Shown in pieces: positions 34,643-44,500 of a DNA stretch of 50,361 bases (position 1 is its first letter; each line of letters starts with the position of its first letter). The notes beneath the pieces were generated by a model. That model had not been told where the DNA came from. It searched no databases and was given only the letters and a program-made list of their open reading frames with translations. The translations under genes were made by a program, and so were the position numbers. Origin of the DNA: Hyphomicrobiales bacterium (GTDB taxonomy: Bacteria > Pseudomonadota > Alphaproteobacteria > Rhizobiales > Beijerinckiaceae); NCBI GenBank assembly GCA_028290705.1, contig JAQGJH010000028.1, positions 1 through 50,361 of the forward strand. Direction: 5' to 3'.

Positions 34643-35260
34643 TTGGCCCATATTCCCGATGGCGTTCTGTCAGGCCCGGTTCTGGTGGCCGGCGGCGTTC
34701 TGGCGGCGGGCGGCATTGCGCTCGCGCTGCGTCGCCTCGACGAAGAGGAAATCCCCCGCACCGCCATCCTGTCGGCGGCCTTCTTCGCCGTGTCGCTGTT
34801 CGCCGTTCCGGTCGGCCCCTCCAGCGTCCACCTTCTGCTCGGCGGCCTTATGGGGCTCATCCTCGGCAGCGCGATCTTCCCGGCGATCTTCGTCGCCCTG
34901 CTGTTGCAGAGCGTCATGTTCGGTTTCGGCGGCCTGACCAGCCTCGGCGTCAACACCTTCAACATCGCGCTCCCGGGTGCGTTGGTCGGCATGCTGCTCG
35001 CGCCCGCCATCGCCCGCGCCAGCGCGTCCCGCGCGGCCGTGCTGGCGGGGATCGGCAGTGCGCTCGCGGTCGCCGGCACCGGAACGCTCGTGGCCGTGTC
35101 TCTGGCCTTGTCGTCGAACGACTACGCCGCATCCGCCAAGGTGATGATCGCCACCTACCTTCCCCTGATGTGCATCGAGGGCCTGGTGGCGGGTTTCTGC
35201 GTGTCCTTCGTCAAGAAAGTGAAGCCGGAACTGCTGGCTCCCGTTCCGGCAGGAGCCTGA
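34643..35260 (+). CDS. nikM: Nickel ECF transporter substrate-specific subunit (NikM/CbiM type), TTG start
   Basis: The 205-residue membrane protein begins MAHIPDGVLSGPV. TTG 34643 is chosen over GTG 34628 because AGGAGG (34631-34636) sits six bases before the TTG but downstream of the GTG. In this family the extreme N-terminus with an early His is the metal site, so five extra residues (RRRSL) would destroy it. After Met removal the chain would start Ala-His. The second metal ligand is His63 in PSSVHLLLGG. About six membrane helices follow. It binds nickel (or cobalt) and is driven by the NikQ/NikO pair. Confidence 0.88.
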   Translation: MAHIPDGVLSGPVLVAGGVLAAGGIALALRRLDEEEIPRTAILSAAFFAVSLFAVPVGPSSVHLLLGGLMGLILGSAIFPAIFVALLLQSVMFGFGGLTSLGVNTFNIALPGALVGMLLAPAIARASASRAAVLAGIGSALAVAGTGTLVAVSLALSSNDYAASAKVMIATYLPLMCIEGLVAGFCVSFVKKVKPELLAPVPAGA

Positions 35261-35261
35261 C

Positions 35262-35852
35262 ATGCGCGGCTGCGGGTTGGTCGGCTGTCTGCTCGCGTGC
35301 CTGGCCTTCAGCGCGCCCGCCAGCGCGCATCGCCTGCGCCTCTTCGCCACCGTGGATGAAGGCGCACTCGCCGGCTACGCCTTTTTCGTGGGCGGCGGTC
35401 GCGCCCAGGGGGCCGAGATCGTCGTCACCTCGTCTCCCGGCGCCGAACCCACGCGGTTGCTCACGGACCAGGAGGGACGCTTTTCCTGGAAGCCGCCCGC
35501 ACCCGCGACCTACCACGTCGTCGTCTCGACCGGCGACGGCCACGTCAGCGAAGCCACGGTGGAGCGCTCGCGCTTCGGTGGCGACGAACCGGTCGCGGCA
35601 TCGACACAGCCCGCCGTGTCCCCGACCGCGCCGCCACGTCCCGACGAAACGGCGCTCGCCCGGCTCGTCGAGCAGAAAGTCGATGCCGCCGTCGCGCGTC
35701 AGTTGCGGCCGCTGCTCGAAGCCTACGGGGCCGCCGAAGCCCGGCTGCGCTTCAACGACATCATGGGCGGCATCGGGATGATCGTCGGCCTCGCGGGAAT
35801 CGCGCTCTGGGGCGCGTCCCGACGTCGTCGAAACTCCGGCGCGTCCTCGTGA
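35262..35852 (+). CDS. nikL: NikL-like accessory protein
   Basis: The 196-residue protein has a signal peptide ending PASAHRLRLFA, again giving a mature start with an early His. A small beta-sandwich domain follows (about 25-110; GGGRAQGAEIVVTSS and TDQEGRFSWKPPAPATYHVVV resemble carboxypeptidase-regulatory folds). Then come a linker, a coiled segment (VEQKVDAAVARQLRPLLEAYGAAEARLRFND) and a C-terminal membrane helix. This is the layout of NikL, an essential extra component of some nickel ECF importers. It overlaps the next gene by four bases. Confidence 0.82.
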   Translation: MRGCGLVGCLLACLAFSAPASAHRLRLFATVDEGALAGYAFFVGGGRAQGAEIVVTSSPGAEPTRLLTDQEGRFSWKPPAPATYHVVVSTGDGHVSEATVERSRFGGDEPVAASTQPAVSPTAPPRPDETALARLVEQKVDAAVARQLRPLLEAYGAAEARLRFNDIMGGIGMIVGLAGIALWGASRRRRNSGASS

Positions 35853-36600
35853 GCCTCGCGGCGAGCGGCGCTCGCATCGTCGCTCCGTTCGAGGCGCTCG
35901 ACGCGCGCACGCGGCTCGTGGCGGCGCTGTCTCTCGTTCTCGTCACCGTGTCGATGCGCAGTCTCTCCGGGCAGGTCGCCGCCCTGCTGCTGGCGCTCGT
36001 CATGTTGCGTCTGTCGGGGCTGTCGCTCGCCCAGACGTCGCGCCGGCTCCTTCACGTCGAAGGATTCATGATCGCGCTGCTGGTCCTGCTGCCGCTCACC
36101 GTGCCGGGACCGGCGCTGTTGTCGTTCGGCCCCTTCAGCATGTCTCAGCCGGGCGTCGCACGCGCCGTGTCGATCATCCTCTCGGTCAACGCCGCCGTTC
36201 TTTCAACCCTTTCGCTCCTGCACACGCTCGAGCCCGTTCGGCTCGGCCGCGCCCTGGCGTCGCTCGGCCTCCCGTCGCGGCTGGTTCACCTGATGATGTT
36301 TCTCGTCCGTTACCAGTCGCTGCTGCGCGACGAGGCGACCCGTCTGGTCGAAGCCATGCGGGCGCGTGGCTTCGCCGGACGCCTGCGCATGCACACGTGG
36401 CGAACCTATGGTAACCTCGTGGGCATGCTGCTCGTGCGCTCCGTCGAACGTGCCGAGCGTGTCGACGAAGCCATGCGCTGCCGCGGCTTTTCCGGACGCT
36501 TTCCGATGCGCGCCAACCGGCCGCTGACCCGCGCCGATTGGCGCTTCGGATGCGCGCTCGCGGCGGTGCTCGCAGCGCTCGTGGGTTTGGATCGCTTTTC

Positions 36601-36604
<4 letters not shown>
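35849..36604 (+). CDS. nikQ: ECF transporter transmembrane coupling subunit (NikQ/CbiQ)
   Basis: The 251-residue membrane protein starts at GTG 35849. It contains the two Ala-Arg-Gly type coupling motifs of the EcfT/CbiQ family, EAMRARGF near residue 170 and EAMRCRGF near residue 207, which dock on the ATPase. It transmits ATP-driven movement to the metal-binding NikM. Start and stop overlap the flanking genes by four bases, so the operon is tightly coupled. Confidence 0.9.
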
Positions 36605-37329
<725 letters not shown>

Positions 37330-37455
37330 GCCGGGCCGCTTCGACGACTTGCTGATGGCGGCCGATCCTTCATGTGCTAGCCTTTCAGGCAGACCCGCCG
37401 GGCCGTGCCGCGCGCAGGAGCGTCCCGCCGCAAATCTCAGCTTGATCCCTGCGAA

Positions 37456-37478
37456 GATAGCTATACGATTTAGCTATC
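37456..37478. promoter_or_regulatory. Inverted repeat upstream of the Liv-type operon
   Basis: GATAGCTA (37456-37463) and TAGCTATC (37471-37478) are perfect 8-bp arms around TACGATT. The site lies in the 227-bp gap between nikO and livH, which otherwise shows nothing clear. Its position about 80 bp before the livH start suits an operator or activator site. TAGCTATA is also found in the HpaB/marR control region (43632-43639). Confidence 0.5.
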
Positions 37479-37556
37479 GACTTGTCTTATCGGCCCTGTG
37501 CCGGGTGGCTGGGCGTACCCCGTGATTTCTTCCATCCGCAGGATTGGCGGCTGCAC

Positions 37557-38429
37557 ATGGTTTCGCAACAGATCGTCAACGGCCTCATGCTCGGCTCGAT
37601 CTACATGCTGGTGGCGGTGGCTTTCACGCTCGCCATCGGGGTCCTGAACTTCCTCAATTTCTCGATTCCCGGCCTCTTCATGCTGGGCGGCATGGCGGCA
37701 TACGGCGGCGTCAAGATGGGGCTGCATTGGTCGCTCGCCTTCGCGGGCGCGCTGGCGCTCGCGGGCCTCGTATCGCTCGCGGTCGAGCGGCTGGCCTATC
37801 GTCCGATGCGGGGCGGCGATCCCGAAGTGCCGCTGGTCTCGTCGCTTGGATTTCTGGTGCTGCTCGAGAACCTGATGCTGATCCGCTTCGGCTCCGACCA
37901 GCAGGCTTTTCCGGCGCTCCTGGCTGACACGAACCTGCGCGTCGGCGGACTCGTCATCGGCATGGCGCAACTTGCGTCGCTGGCGCTCTCCATCGCGCTC
38001 GTCATCTGGCTGTCGTGGTTTCTCTCCGCCACGAACACGGGACGCCGCGTTCGCACGGTGGCGGAGAGCGGCGAGACGGCGGTGCTGCTCGGTATCGACA
38101 TGTCGTCGCTCGTGCCCCGGCTCTTCATCGGCAGCGCGCTTCTCGCCGCGACCGCCGGCATTCTCTTCGCGGTCAATTACCAGCAGGTCTCGCCTTTCAT
38201 GGGTGAGGGCGTCGGCTTCAAGGGCGTGGCCGCCATGATCGTCGGCGGCATGGGCTCGATCTGGGGCGCGGTTCTGGGCGGCCTGCTGATCGGCATGGTC
38301 GAAGTCCTGTCGATCTCGCTCATCGGCTCCAATGTGGTGAACATCACCGTCTACGGTTTGCTGCTGCTGATCCTCATCCTGCGTCCCCAGGGCCTGATGG
38401 GTCGCCCGCCGAGCCGGGAGAAACTGTAA
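37557..38429 (+). CDS. livH: Branched-chain-amino-acid-type ABC permease LivH
   Basis: The 290-residue protein starts MVSQQIVNGLMLGSIYMLVAVAFTLAIGVLNFLNFSIPGLFMLGG, a textbook LivH opening, with about eight membrane helices and the conserved GKGVAAMIVGGMGSIWGAVLGGLLIGMVE-like segment near residue 220. ATG 37557 is preferred to an upstream start that would add 25 unlike residues. It forms one half of the channel of a HAAT-type importer. In catabolic contexts these systems also import aromatic acids, and the neighbouring hydroxylase and MarR genes make that possible here. Confidence 0.92.
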   Translation: MVSQQIVNGLMLGSIYMLVAVAFTLAIGVLNFLNFSIPGLFMLGGMAAYGGVKMGLHWSLAFAGALALAGLVSLAVERLAYRPMRGGDPEVPLVSSLGFLVLLENLMLIRFGSDQQAFPALLADTNLRVGGLVIGMAQLASLALSIALVIWLSWFLSATNTGRRVRTVAESGETAVLLGIDMSSLVPRLFIGSALLAATAGILFAVNYQQVSPFMGEGVGFKGVAAMIVGGMGSIWGAVLGGLLIGMVEVLSISLIGSNVVNITVYGLLLLILILRPQGLMGRPPSREKL

Positions 38430-39271
38430 TGAGCGGTTATCTGACGGGCGTTCTCGTCACGCTCTCCTTCAACGTCATCGCGGCCTATGCGGTTTATCTG
38501 CCGATGGCCGCCGGGCAGCTCAATCTCGGCATCGCGGGCTTCATGGCGATCGGCGCCTACCTGGGTGCGTTCCTCACCAACGAACTGTCCTGGCCGATCT
38601 GGGCTGCCGTGCCGGTCAGCGCCGGGCTCGCGGGCACCGTCGGTCTTCTGATCGGCCTGCCTGTCCTGCGCACGCACGGCATCTATCTCGCCATGGCGAC
38701 CTTCGCGCTCGGCCAGGTGATCTCCGCCACCTTCCTCAATCTCGAGGTTGTGGGCGGCGCGGCCGGTTACCCGGTCGCCGCCTATGCGCCGCCCGCCGTG
38801 GTCTTCGCCGCCGCCGCGGGCGTGTTTCTGTTCATGGTGCTGCTGTCCACCACGCGCTTTGCGCTTTACCTCACGGCCGTGAAGAGCGACGCCACGGTGG
38901 CGGATCTGCTCGGCATTTCCGTGCGCGGCATCCAGGTTGCGGCCTTCACGCTCGGCGCCGTGGTGGCGGGCTTTGGCGGCGCACTCTACGGGCATCACTA
39001 CAGCTTCATCGAGGCGCAGCATTTCAACGTCATGCTGAGCGTCTTCCCGGTGCTTTACGTGCTGTTCGGCGGCACCCAGACGGTGCTTGGGCCGCTCGTC
39101 GGCGCGCTGTTCTTCACGCTCGCGCCCGAATGGCTGCGCGCCAGCGCCGAATGGCGTTACGCGCTGTTCGCCATGTTCATCATCCTGTTCATGGCGGCGC
39201 GGCCGCAGGGCCTCGTCACCACGTCGATGTTCAGGCTGTTAGGCCGTCGCAAGGCGCAGGCGCCCGCATGA
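38429..39271 (+). CDS. livM: Branched-chain-amino-acid-type ABC permease LivM
   Basis: The 280-residue permease has the LivM features QLNLGIAGFMAIGAYLGAFLTNE near residue 30, RTHGIYLAMATFALGQVI near residue 80 and the cytoplasmic AVKSDATVADLLGISVRGIQVAAFTLGA docking region near residue 150. Its ATG overlaps the livH stop by one base and its stop overlaps livG by four. It is the second channel half. Confidence 0.92.
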   Translation: MSGYLTGVLVTLSFNVIAAYAVYLPMAAGQLNLGIAGFMAIGAYLGAFLTNELSWPIWAAVPVSAGLAGTVGLLIGLPVLRTHGIYLAMATFALGQVISATFLNLEVVGGAAGYPVAAYAPPAVVFAAAAGVFLFMVLLSTTRFALYLTAVKSDATVADLLGISVRGIQVAAFTLGAVVAGFGGALYGHHYSFIEAQHFNVMLSVFPVLYVLFGGTQTVLGPLVGALFFTLAPEWLRASAEWRYALFAMFIILFMAARPQGLVTTSMFRLLGRRKAQAPA

Positions 39272-40029
39272 GCGCCGCCCTTTCCATCACGAGTCTGTCG
39301 AAAGCTTTCGCGGGCGTGCGCGCCATCGACGATCTCAGCTTCGAGGTGCCGGAAGGCAAGGCCGTGGCGCTGATCGGCCCGAACGGCGCCGGCAAGACGA
39401 CGGTGTTCAACCTCGTCAGCGGCGTCTACCCGGTCGACCAGGGCGTCATTCTGGTCAAGGGCGTCGACGTGACGAACATGCCGTCGCGCAAGCGCATCTC
39501 CACGGGCGTTGCGCGCAGCTTCCAGAACATCCGGCTGATGGCCCACCTCAGCGTGCTGGAAAATCTGCTCGTCGGGCAGCACGTGCGCAACGCGTCCCTC
39601 TGGTCCCTGCTCACGCCCTATCGGCTCGCGCCGAACCATCGCTGGAAGCGCGAGGCCCTGAAGGCCTTGGCGGAAAGCGGGCTCGATGGCTATGCGTACG
39701 ACACCGTCGGGGCATTGCCTTATGGCGTGCGCAAGCGGATCGATCTCGTGCGCGCCACGCTGGCGGGGGCCAGCGTCCTCATGCTGGACGAGCCAGCCGC
39801 CGGACTCAACCCGACTGAAACCAACGCCCTGCGGGAGGATCTCCGCGCCCTCAAGTCGCGCGGCCTGACGCTGCTGGTGGTCGAGCATGACATGCAATTT
39901 GTCGAGTCGGTCTGCGAAAACGTCGTGGTGCTGAACTTCGGCCAAAAGATCGCCGAGGGGCCGCTGTCCGTGGTCCGGCAGGACCGTCTCGTGCGCGAGG
40001 CCTATCTGGGCGCGGAAGAGGAGACCTGA
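39268..40029 (+). CDS. livG: Branched-chain-amino-acid-type ABC ATPase LivG
   Basis: The 253-residue ATPase has Walker A GPNGAGKTTVFNLVSG near residue 35, the LivG-specific GVARSFQNIRLMAHLSVLENLLVG near 80, and Walker B VLMLDEPAAGLNPTE near 170. The signature LPYGVRKRIDL replaces the usual LSGGQ, as is normal for LivG. ATG 39268 overlaps livM by four bases. It pairs with LivF to drive import. Confidence 0.93.
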   Translation: MSAALSITSLSKAFAGVRAIDDLSFEVPEGKAVALIGPNGAGKTTVFNLVSGVYPVDQGVILVKGVDVTNMPSRKRISTGVARSFQNIRLMAHLSVLENLLVGQHVRNASLWSLLTPYRLAPNHRWKREALKALAESGLDGYAYDTVGALPYGVRKRIDLVRATLAGASVLMLDEPAAGLNPTETNALREDLRALKSRGLTLLVVEHDMQFVESVCENVVVLNFGQKIAEGPLSVVRQDRLVREAYLGAEEET

Positions 40030-40033
40030 CGCG

Positions 40034-40765
<732 letters not shown>

Positions 40766-40795
40766 GAACATGTCTCTTCAACGTGGAGTGTGCAG

Positions 40796-41965
40796 ATGAA
40801 CAAGCTTCCTCTTTACAGCGTCGCCATCCTGGCCGGCGCCCTGTCGACCCAGGGCGCGAGCGCGCAGGAATTGCTGCTTGGGTACATGATGGCCAAGAGC
40901 GGCCCCTACGTCAGCCTTGCCAACACCAACGAGCTTGCGGTCGACCTCGCGGTCGAGGAGATCAACAACAAGGGCGGCGTCGGCGGCCGCAAGATCAAGG
41001 TCGTGAAGTTCGATACGGCCGGCGATCCCAAGCAGGCCACGACGGCGCTCCGCCGCTTCGCCAGCGACGACGCCGTGCTGGGCGTCATCGGGCCGTTCTC
41101 ATCCTCGGAAGTGCGCACCACCTTCCCGGTCGGCGAGCGTGAAGGGCTTGCCCAGATGTCGATGGCCTCTTCCGCCCCGGGACTGACCAAGGGCTTCACC
41201 TACGGCTATCGCAACACCACGGACGAGGGCCTGGTGATCGACCAGGTGCTGGCGGCCCTCAAGGCCAAGAACCTGCCGGCCGCCAACGGCGTCGCGGCCT
41301 TCGCGACCGACGACGTCGTGTCGAAGTCGATCGGCTCCACCGTCGTGCCCGCGATGTTCAAGAAACATTCGATCAATCTCAAGGGCTCGGTCGACTTCCA
41401 GTACGCGGCCTTCGATCTGTCGCCGCAGGTGGCGCAGATCAAGCAGATGGCGCCCGACATCATCGGCCTCGGCTCGCCGCCCGAAGGCGCCGTCAACCTC
41501 GCCCGGGAATTGAAGCGCCAGAACGTCACGACCCGGGTCATCGGCGGCACCACCATCGCCGATCCCGAACTGCCGAAGCGCATGGCGGGCGCGGGCGAGA
41601 TGCTCACCATCGGCACGACCTTCTTTCCCGAGGTGAACGACAAGACCCGCGCTTTCACGGCGGAATTCGCCAAGCGCGCCAAGGCGGCGGGCTTCGAGCG
41701 CACCGATCCCAACCAGTTCGACGCCTCGGTCTACGACATCGTCTATCTCTACGCCGAAGCCATGAAGACCGGCGCGGTGACGGGCGACAAGGCGAAGCTC
41801 GCGGCCGAGCGTACGACCGTCCGCGACGAACTCGCCAAGATCAAGAATCTCGAACTGCTCGAAGGCGCCATCTCCTTCACGGGCGGCGACGCGGTGAAGC
41901 CGGTCTATGTGCTGGAAGTGAAGGGCGGCAAGTGGACGCTGCTCGACACCCGCATGCCGAACTGA
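40796..41965 (+). CDS. livK: Liv-type periplasmic substrate-binding protein
   Basis: The 389-residue protein has a Sec signal (residues 1-23, ending GASAQ). A type I periplasmic binding fold follows: SGPYVSLANTNELAVDLAVEEINNKGGVGGRKIKVVKFDTAGDP near residue 35, and VLGVIGPFSSSEVRTTFPVGE near residue 95. ATG 40796 is preferred to GTG 40790 because GTGGAG lies seven bases before it. It is the substrate receptor of the LivHMGF importer; ligand residues cannot be judged. It is the last gene before a strong terminator. Confidence 0.92.
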   Translation: MNKLPLYSVAILAGALSTQGASAQELLLGYMMAKSGPYVSLANTNELAVDLAVEEINNKGGVGGRKIKVVKFDTAGDPKQATTALRRFASDDAVLGVIGPFSSSEVRTTFPVGEREGLAQMSMASSAPGLTKGFTYGYRNTTDEGLVIDQVLAALKAKNLPAANGVAAFATDDVVSKSIGSTVVPAMFKKHSINLKGSVDFQYAAFDLSPQVAQIKQMAPDIIGLGSPPEGAVNLARELKRQNVTTRVIGGTTIADPELPKRMAGAGEMLTIGTTFFPEVNDKTRAFTAEFAKRAKAAGFERTDPNQFDASVYDIVYLYAEAMKTGAVTGDKAKLAAERTTVRDELAKIKNLELLEGAISFTGGDAVKPVYVLEVKGGKWTLLDTRMPN

Positions 41966-41985
41966 CCCGGCGAAGAGATCAAATG

Positions 41986-42018
41986 AAAAGGGCCGGCTCG
42001 CGAGAGCCGGCCCTTTTT
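41986..42018. terminator. Strong bidirectional rho-independent terminator
   Basis: GGGCCGGCTC (41990-41999) pairs perfectly with GAGCCGGCCC (42004-42013) around a GCGA tetraloop. AAAA before and TTTTT after the stem provide the U-tract on either strand. It separates the Liv operon (+) from the convergent HpaB-type gene (-) and should end both. Confidence 0.92.
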
Positions 42019-42043
42019 GCTGTGCCCGACGACGGGCCGTGAC

Positions 42044-43528
42044 TCACTCGGCCGCCTGCGCGACTCCCGGGCCGATCTCGTCCGCCAGACTATAGCCCGA
42101 CATCATCCGCTCCAGCAGCGCATCTGCCTGCGCCCAGTCGTAAGTGCGGAACGAATGGTTCTTCACCACGAAGCTGGCCCCCGCGTAGAACATTTCGTAC
42201 TGCGCATGCCGCGAGGCGAATTCGGAGCCGACGGCGTCCCACGCCAGCTTGAAGAACTTGACGCGCTCTTCGGCGCTTCCAGCGGGCGACTGCTGCGTCT
42301 TGCCGATGAGGCGCGCGATCTCGGGGTTTTCGAAGTCATGCACCGACGACGGCAGCATGATCATGCCGCCGCCTGCCAGATCGCGCAGCGTGTTGATCAC
42401 CTTGCCGTACAGCTGCTGCGCCAGCGTCTGGGCGGCGTAGAGCGTGTGACGGTCGGGAACGAAATAGGGCCCATAATGGCTGCCTTTCGCCTCCATGGCG
42501 ACGATGAACGCATCCACCATCGCGGCCTCGGCGGCGAGCTGTCCAAGCGTTTCCTTCACCTGCGGGAAACCGGTCGTGCCGTTCACCTTGGTGATGCGAT
42601 GCGCGATACCCAGAAGGAACTTCAGTTTCACCGACAGGCGGATCTGCGCCTGATAGTTCTGGTAGACATGCGCGGGCGTGCCGGAAAACTGCTTCATTGT
42701 CATGTCGATGTTGTCGACGATGAACACCCGGTCCCACGGCACTTTCACGTCGTCGAAATACAGCACCGCGTCGTTCTCGTCGAAGCGGCTCGCCATCGGA
42801 TTGTCGAAGACCGACGGCGCCGACGCCTCGTAGGATTTGCGCGACAGGATCTTCAGGCCCTTCGCATTCATCGGGATGGCGAAGGAAATCGCGTATTTCT
42901 CGTCGCCCGGCTGCAACGGCTGGATGCAGGTGACGAAGACTTCGTTGGCCATGATGCCGCCGGTGGCGAGCATTTTCGCGCCCCGCACCGTGATGCCCTC
43001 GGCGTCGCGATCGACGACGCCCGCCGAAAGAAACGGATCCTGCTGCTGCGACGCCGTCTTCGAGCGGTCGGCCTGCGGATTGATGATCACATAGGTGAGA
43101 TAGAGATCGTTGTCGCGCGCATACCGATAGTAATCCGCCAGCGCCTTGGCGCGATCCTTGTCGTAGGCCTCGAACACGTCGAGCCCCATGTACATGCCCG
43201 AAATGCAGGACGCCACATGGTCGGGCGCGCGGCCGAGAAAACCGGCGTGCAATTCAGTCCAGGCCTCGAGTCCGCGACGGCGCGTCTTGAGGTCCTCGTA
43301 GCTCTTGGGCAATTGCCAGATCCGATTGGCGGTCGTTCCCGTATCGGTCTGGAACGTCATCAACTCGCGATTTTCGGGCAAGGAATGGAAGTCGAACATA
43401 CGACCGACGGATGCGATCGCGCCCGCATAAGCGGGATGAGTGGTGGCGTCGTCCACCAGCTTGCCGTCGAGGAAGATCTGTCGGCCATCCTTCAGGCTGG
43501 CGATATGCTGCTGGCCATTCTTGATCAT
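42044..43528 (-). CDS. HpaB-type FADH2-dependent monooxygenase, copy 2
   Basis: The 494-residue protein belongs to the 4-hydroxyphenylacetate 3-hydroxylase family: DGRQIFLDGKLVDD near residue 16, GFLGRAPDHVAS near 100, PQADRSKTASQQQDPFLS near 155 and the C-terminal AVGSEFASRHAQYEMFYAGAS. The start is ATG 43528, preceded by GGAGGA at 43541-43536, rather than ATG 43597, which has no such site and would add a basic stretch. No flavin reductase gene is adjacent, so it needs reduced flavin from elsewhere, perhaps the reductase at 5562-6128. The divergent MarR gene and the palindromic operator in between indicate substrate-inducible expression. It is only moderately similar to the first copy. Confidence 0.9.
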   Translation of the reverse strand: MIKNGQQHIASLKDGRQIFLDGKLVDDATTHPAYAGAIASVGRMFDFHSLPENRELMTFQTDTGTTANRIWQLPKSYEDLKTRRRGLEAWTELHAGFLGRAPDHVASCISGMYMGLDVFEAYDKDRAKALADYYRYARDNDLYLTYVIINPQADRSKTASQQQDPFLSAGVVDRDAEGITVRGAKMLATGGIMANEVFVTCIQPLQPGDEKYAISFAIPMNAKGLKILSRKSYEASAPSVFDNPMASRFDENDAVLYFDDVKVPWDRVFIVDNIDMTMKQFSGTPAHVYQNYQAQIRLSVKLKFLLGIAHRITKVNGTTGFPQVKETLGQLAAEAAMVDAFIVAMEAKGSHYGPYFVPDRHTLYAAQTLAQQLYGKVINTLRDLAGGGMIMLPSSVHDFENPEIARLIGKTQQSPAGSAEERVKFFKLAWDAVGSEFASRHAQYEMFYAGASFVVKNHSFRTYDWAQADALLERMMSGYSLADEIGPGVAQAAE

Positions 43529-43604
43529 GAGCTTGTCCTCCGGCGATGTCGGGACGCGGCGTCGTCTGACGTTCGAGCGGGATGACGCAGCTGCCATGCC
43601 GCAA

Positions 43605-43648
43605 TTACCTTTGTAACAAAGCTTATTAAGCTAGCTATAAGCTGTCAA
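43605..43648. promoter_or_regulatory. Divergent promoter region with MarR-type operator (copy 2) and a second palindrome
   Basis: TTACCTTTGTAACAAAGCT (43605-43623) contains the palindrome CTTTGT-A-ACAAAG (43609-43621). Directly overlapping it is another perfect palindrome, AGCTTA-T-TAAGCT (43620-43632). On the minus strand TTGACA (43648-43643) is followed after 17 bp by TAAGCT (43625-43620), a plausible promoter for the HpaB-type gene with its -10 at the operator edge. On the plus strand TTGTAA (43611-43616) and CTATAA (43635-43640) could serve marR. A bound repressor would cover both. This is the sister of the site at 20790-20808. Confidence 0.65.
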
Positions 43649-43738
43649 GACTCTTGCGACGGATCTGTGATGACAATAGTTAGGGTGATGGGCTTCGTAA
43701 GGCCAGAGGCGGGCCGTCCGGGCGCCAGGGAGTGAAGG

Positions 43739-44479
43739 GTGGCTTTTGGTCAAAAGAACAAGCGCACGCCCTCGTCGGCGTCTGCCGCGACCGTCGCGCC
43801 CAAGGCACTTGCGCACTCGCCCAAGGCCCTCGCGCACGCGCCCAAGGCGCACCCGCCCAAGCCCGTGGCTTCCGGTCTCCGCGCTTCGAAGGCCGCACCT
43901 CGTTCCTCGCAGCGTCCTCCCCTGCCGCTCTCGGTCTCGCGCGATGCCCTGCTGGTCGAGGGCTCGGATCGCGAATTCCGCGAACTCGTTCACGACATGC
44001 TGGCGTTTTCGGCCTCCATCCAGGAGGTCCGGAACCGCCTCGGGCAGGCCATCGGCCTGTCGGGCACGCAATACACGATCCTGATGGCCATCGCCCGGCT
44101 TGCGGGCCGAACCCCGGACCTCGGCGTCAATCAACTCGCCGACCAATTGCACTGGAGCGGCGCCTTCGTGACCATTGAGGTCAACAAGCTCGTGGCATCC
44201 GGTCTCGTCGCCAAGGTGGCCAATCCGGACGACCGGCGCCGCGTGGTCCTGTCGGTCACGGCGGCAGCGCGCGACAGGCTCGAGAAGCTGCAGCGCATCC
44301 AGTCTCCGGCCAACGACACGTTGTTCGAAGGCATCGATGCCGACGAATTCCGCGCCCTCTGCAAGATCATGAAGAAGCTTGCGGGCACCGGCGACCGCAC
44401 GCTCAGCCTCATCGACTATCTGGCTCCGCACGGCGTTCTGGAAGACGAGCCTTCCAGCCGCACGGGTCTGGCAGGCTGA
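43739..44479 (+). CDS. MarR-family transcriptional regulator with a basic, repeat-containing N-terminal tail
   Basis: The protein has 246 residues. Residues from about 85 to 225 form a MarR winged-helix domain: RLGQAIGLSGTQYTILMAIARLAG, LADQLHWSGAFVTIEVNKLVASGLVAKVANPDDRRRVVLSVTAAARDRL. MarR proteins are dimeric repressors released by aromatic ligands. The first 60 residues are unusual: low-complexity, Lys/Ala/Pro/His-rich, with a seven-residue repeat PKALAHS-PKALAHA-PKAHP (43799-43855). GTG 43739 has AGGGAG (43727-43732) six bases before it, so the tail is probably real. The gene is divergent from the second HpaB-type gene, and the operator between them recurs upstream of module 2, suggesting both are targets. 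Confidence 0.92.
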   Translation: MAFGQKNKRTPSSASAATVAPKALAHSPKALAHAPKAHPPKPVASGLRASKAAPRSSQRPPLPLSVSRDALLVEGSDREFRELVHDMLAFSASIQEVRNRLGQAIGLSGTQYTILMAIARLAGRTPDLGVNQLADQLHWSGAFVTIEVNKLVASGLVAKVANPDDRRRVVLSVTAAARDRLEKLQRIQSPANDTLFEGIDADEFRALCKIMKKLAGTGDRTLSLIDYLAPHGVLEDEPSSRTGLAG

Positions 44480-44500
44480 CCCGCCTGGGCTGACTTGAGC

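Noticed and set aside
43529-43597. Longer N-terminus for the second hydroxylase starting at 43597
   Set aside because: There is no ribosome-binding site and the added residues are an Arg-rich stretch unlike the family. ATG 43528 has GGAGGA at proper distance.
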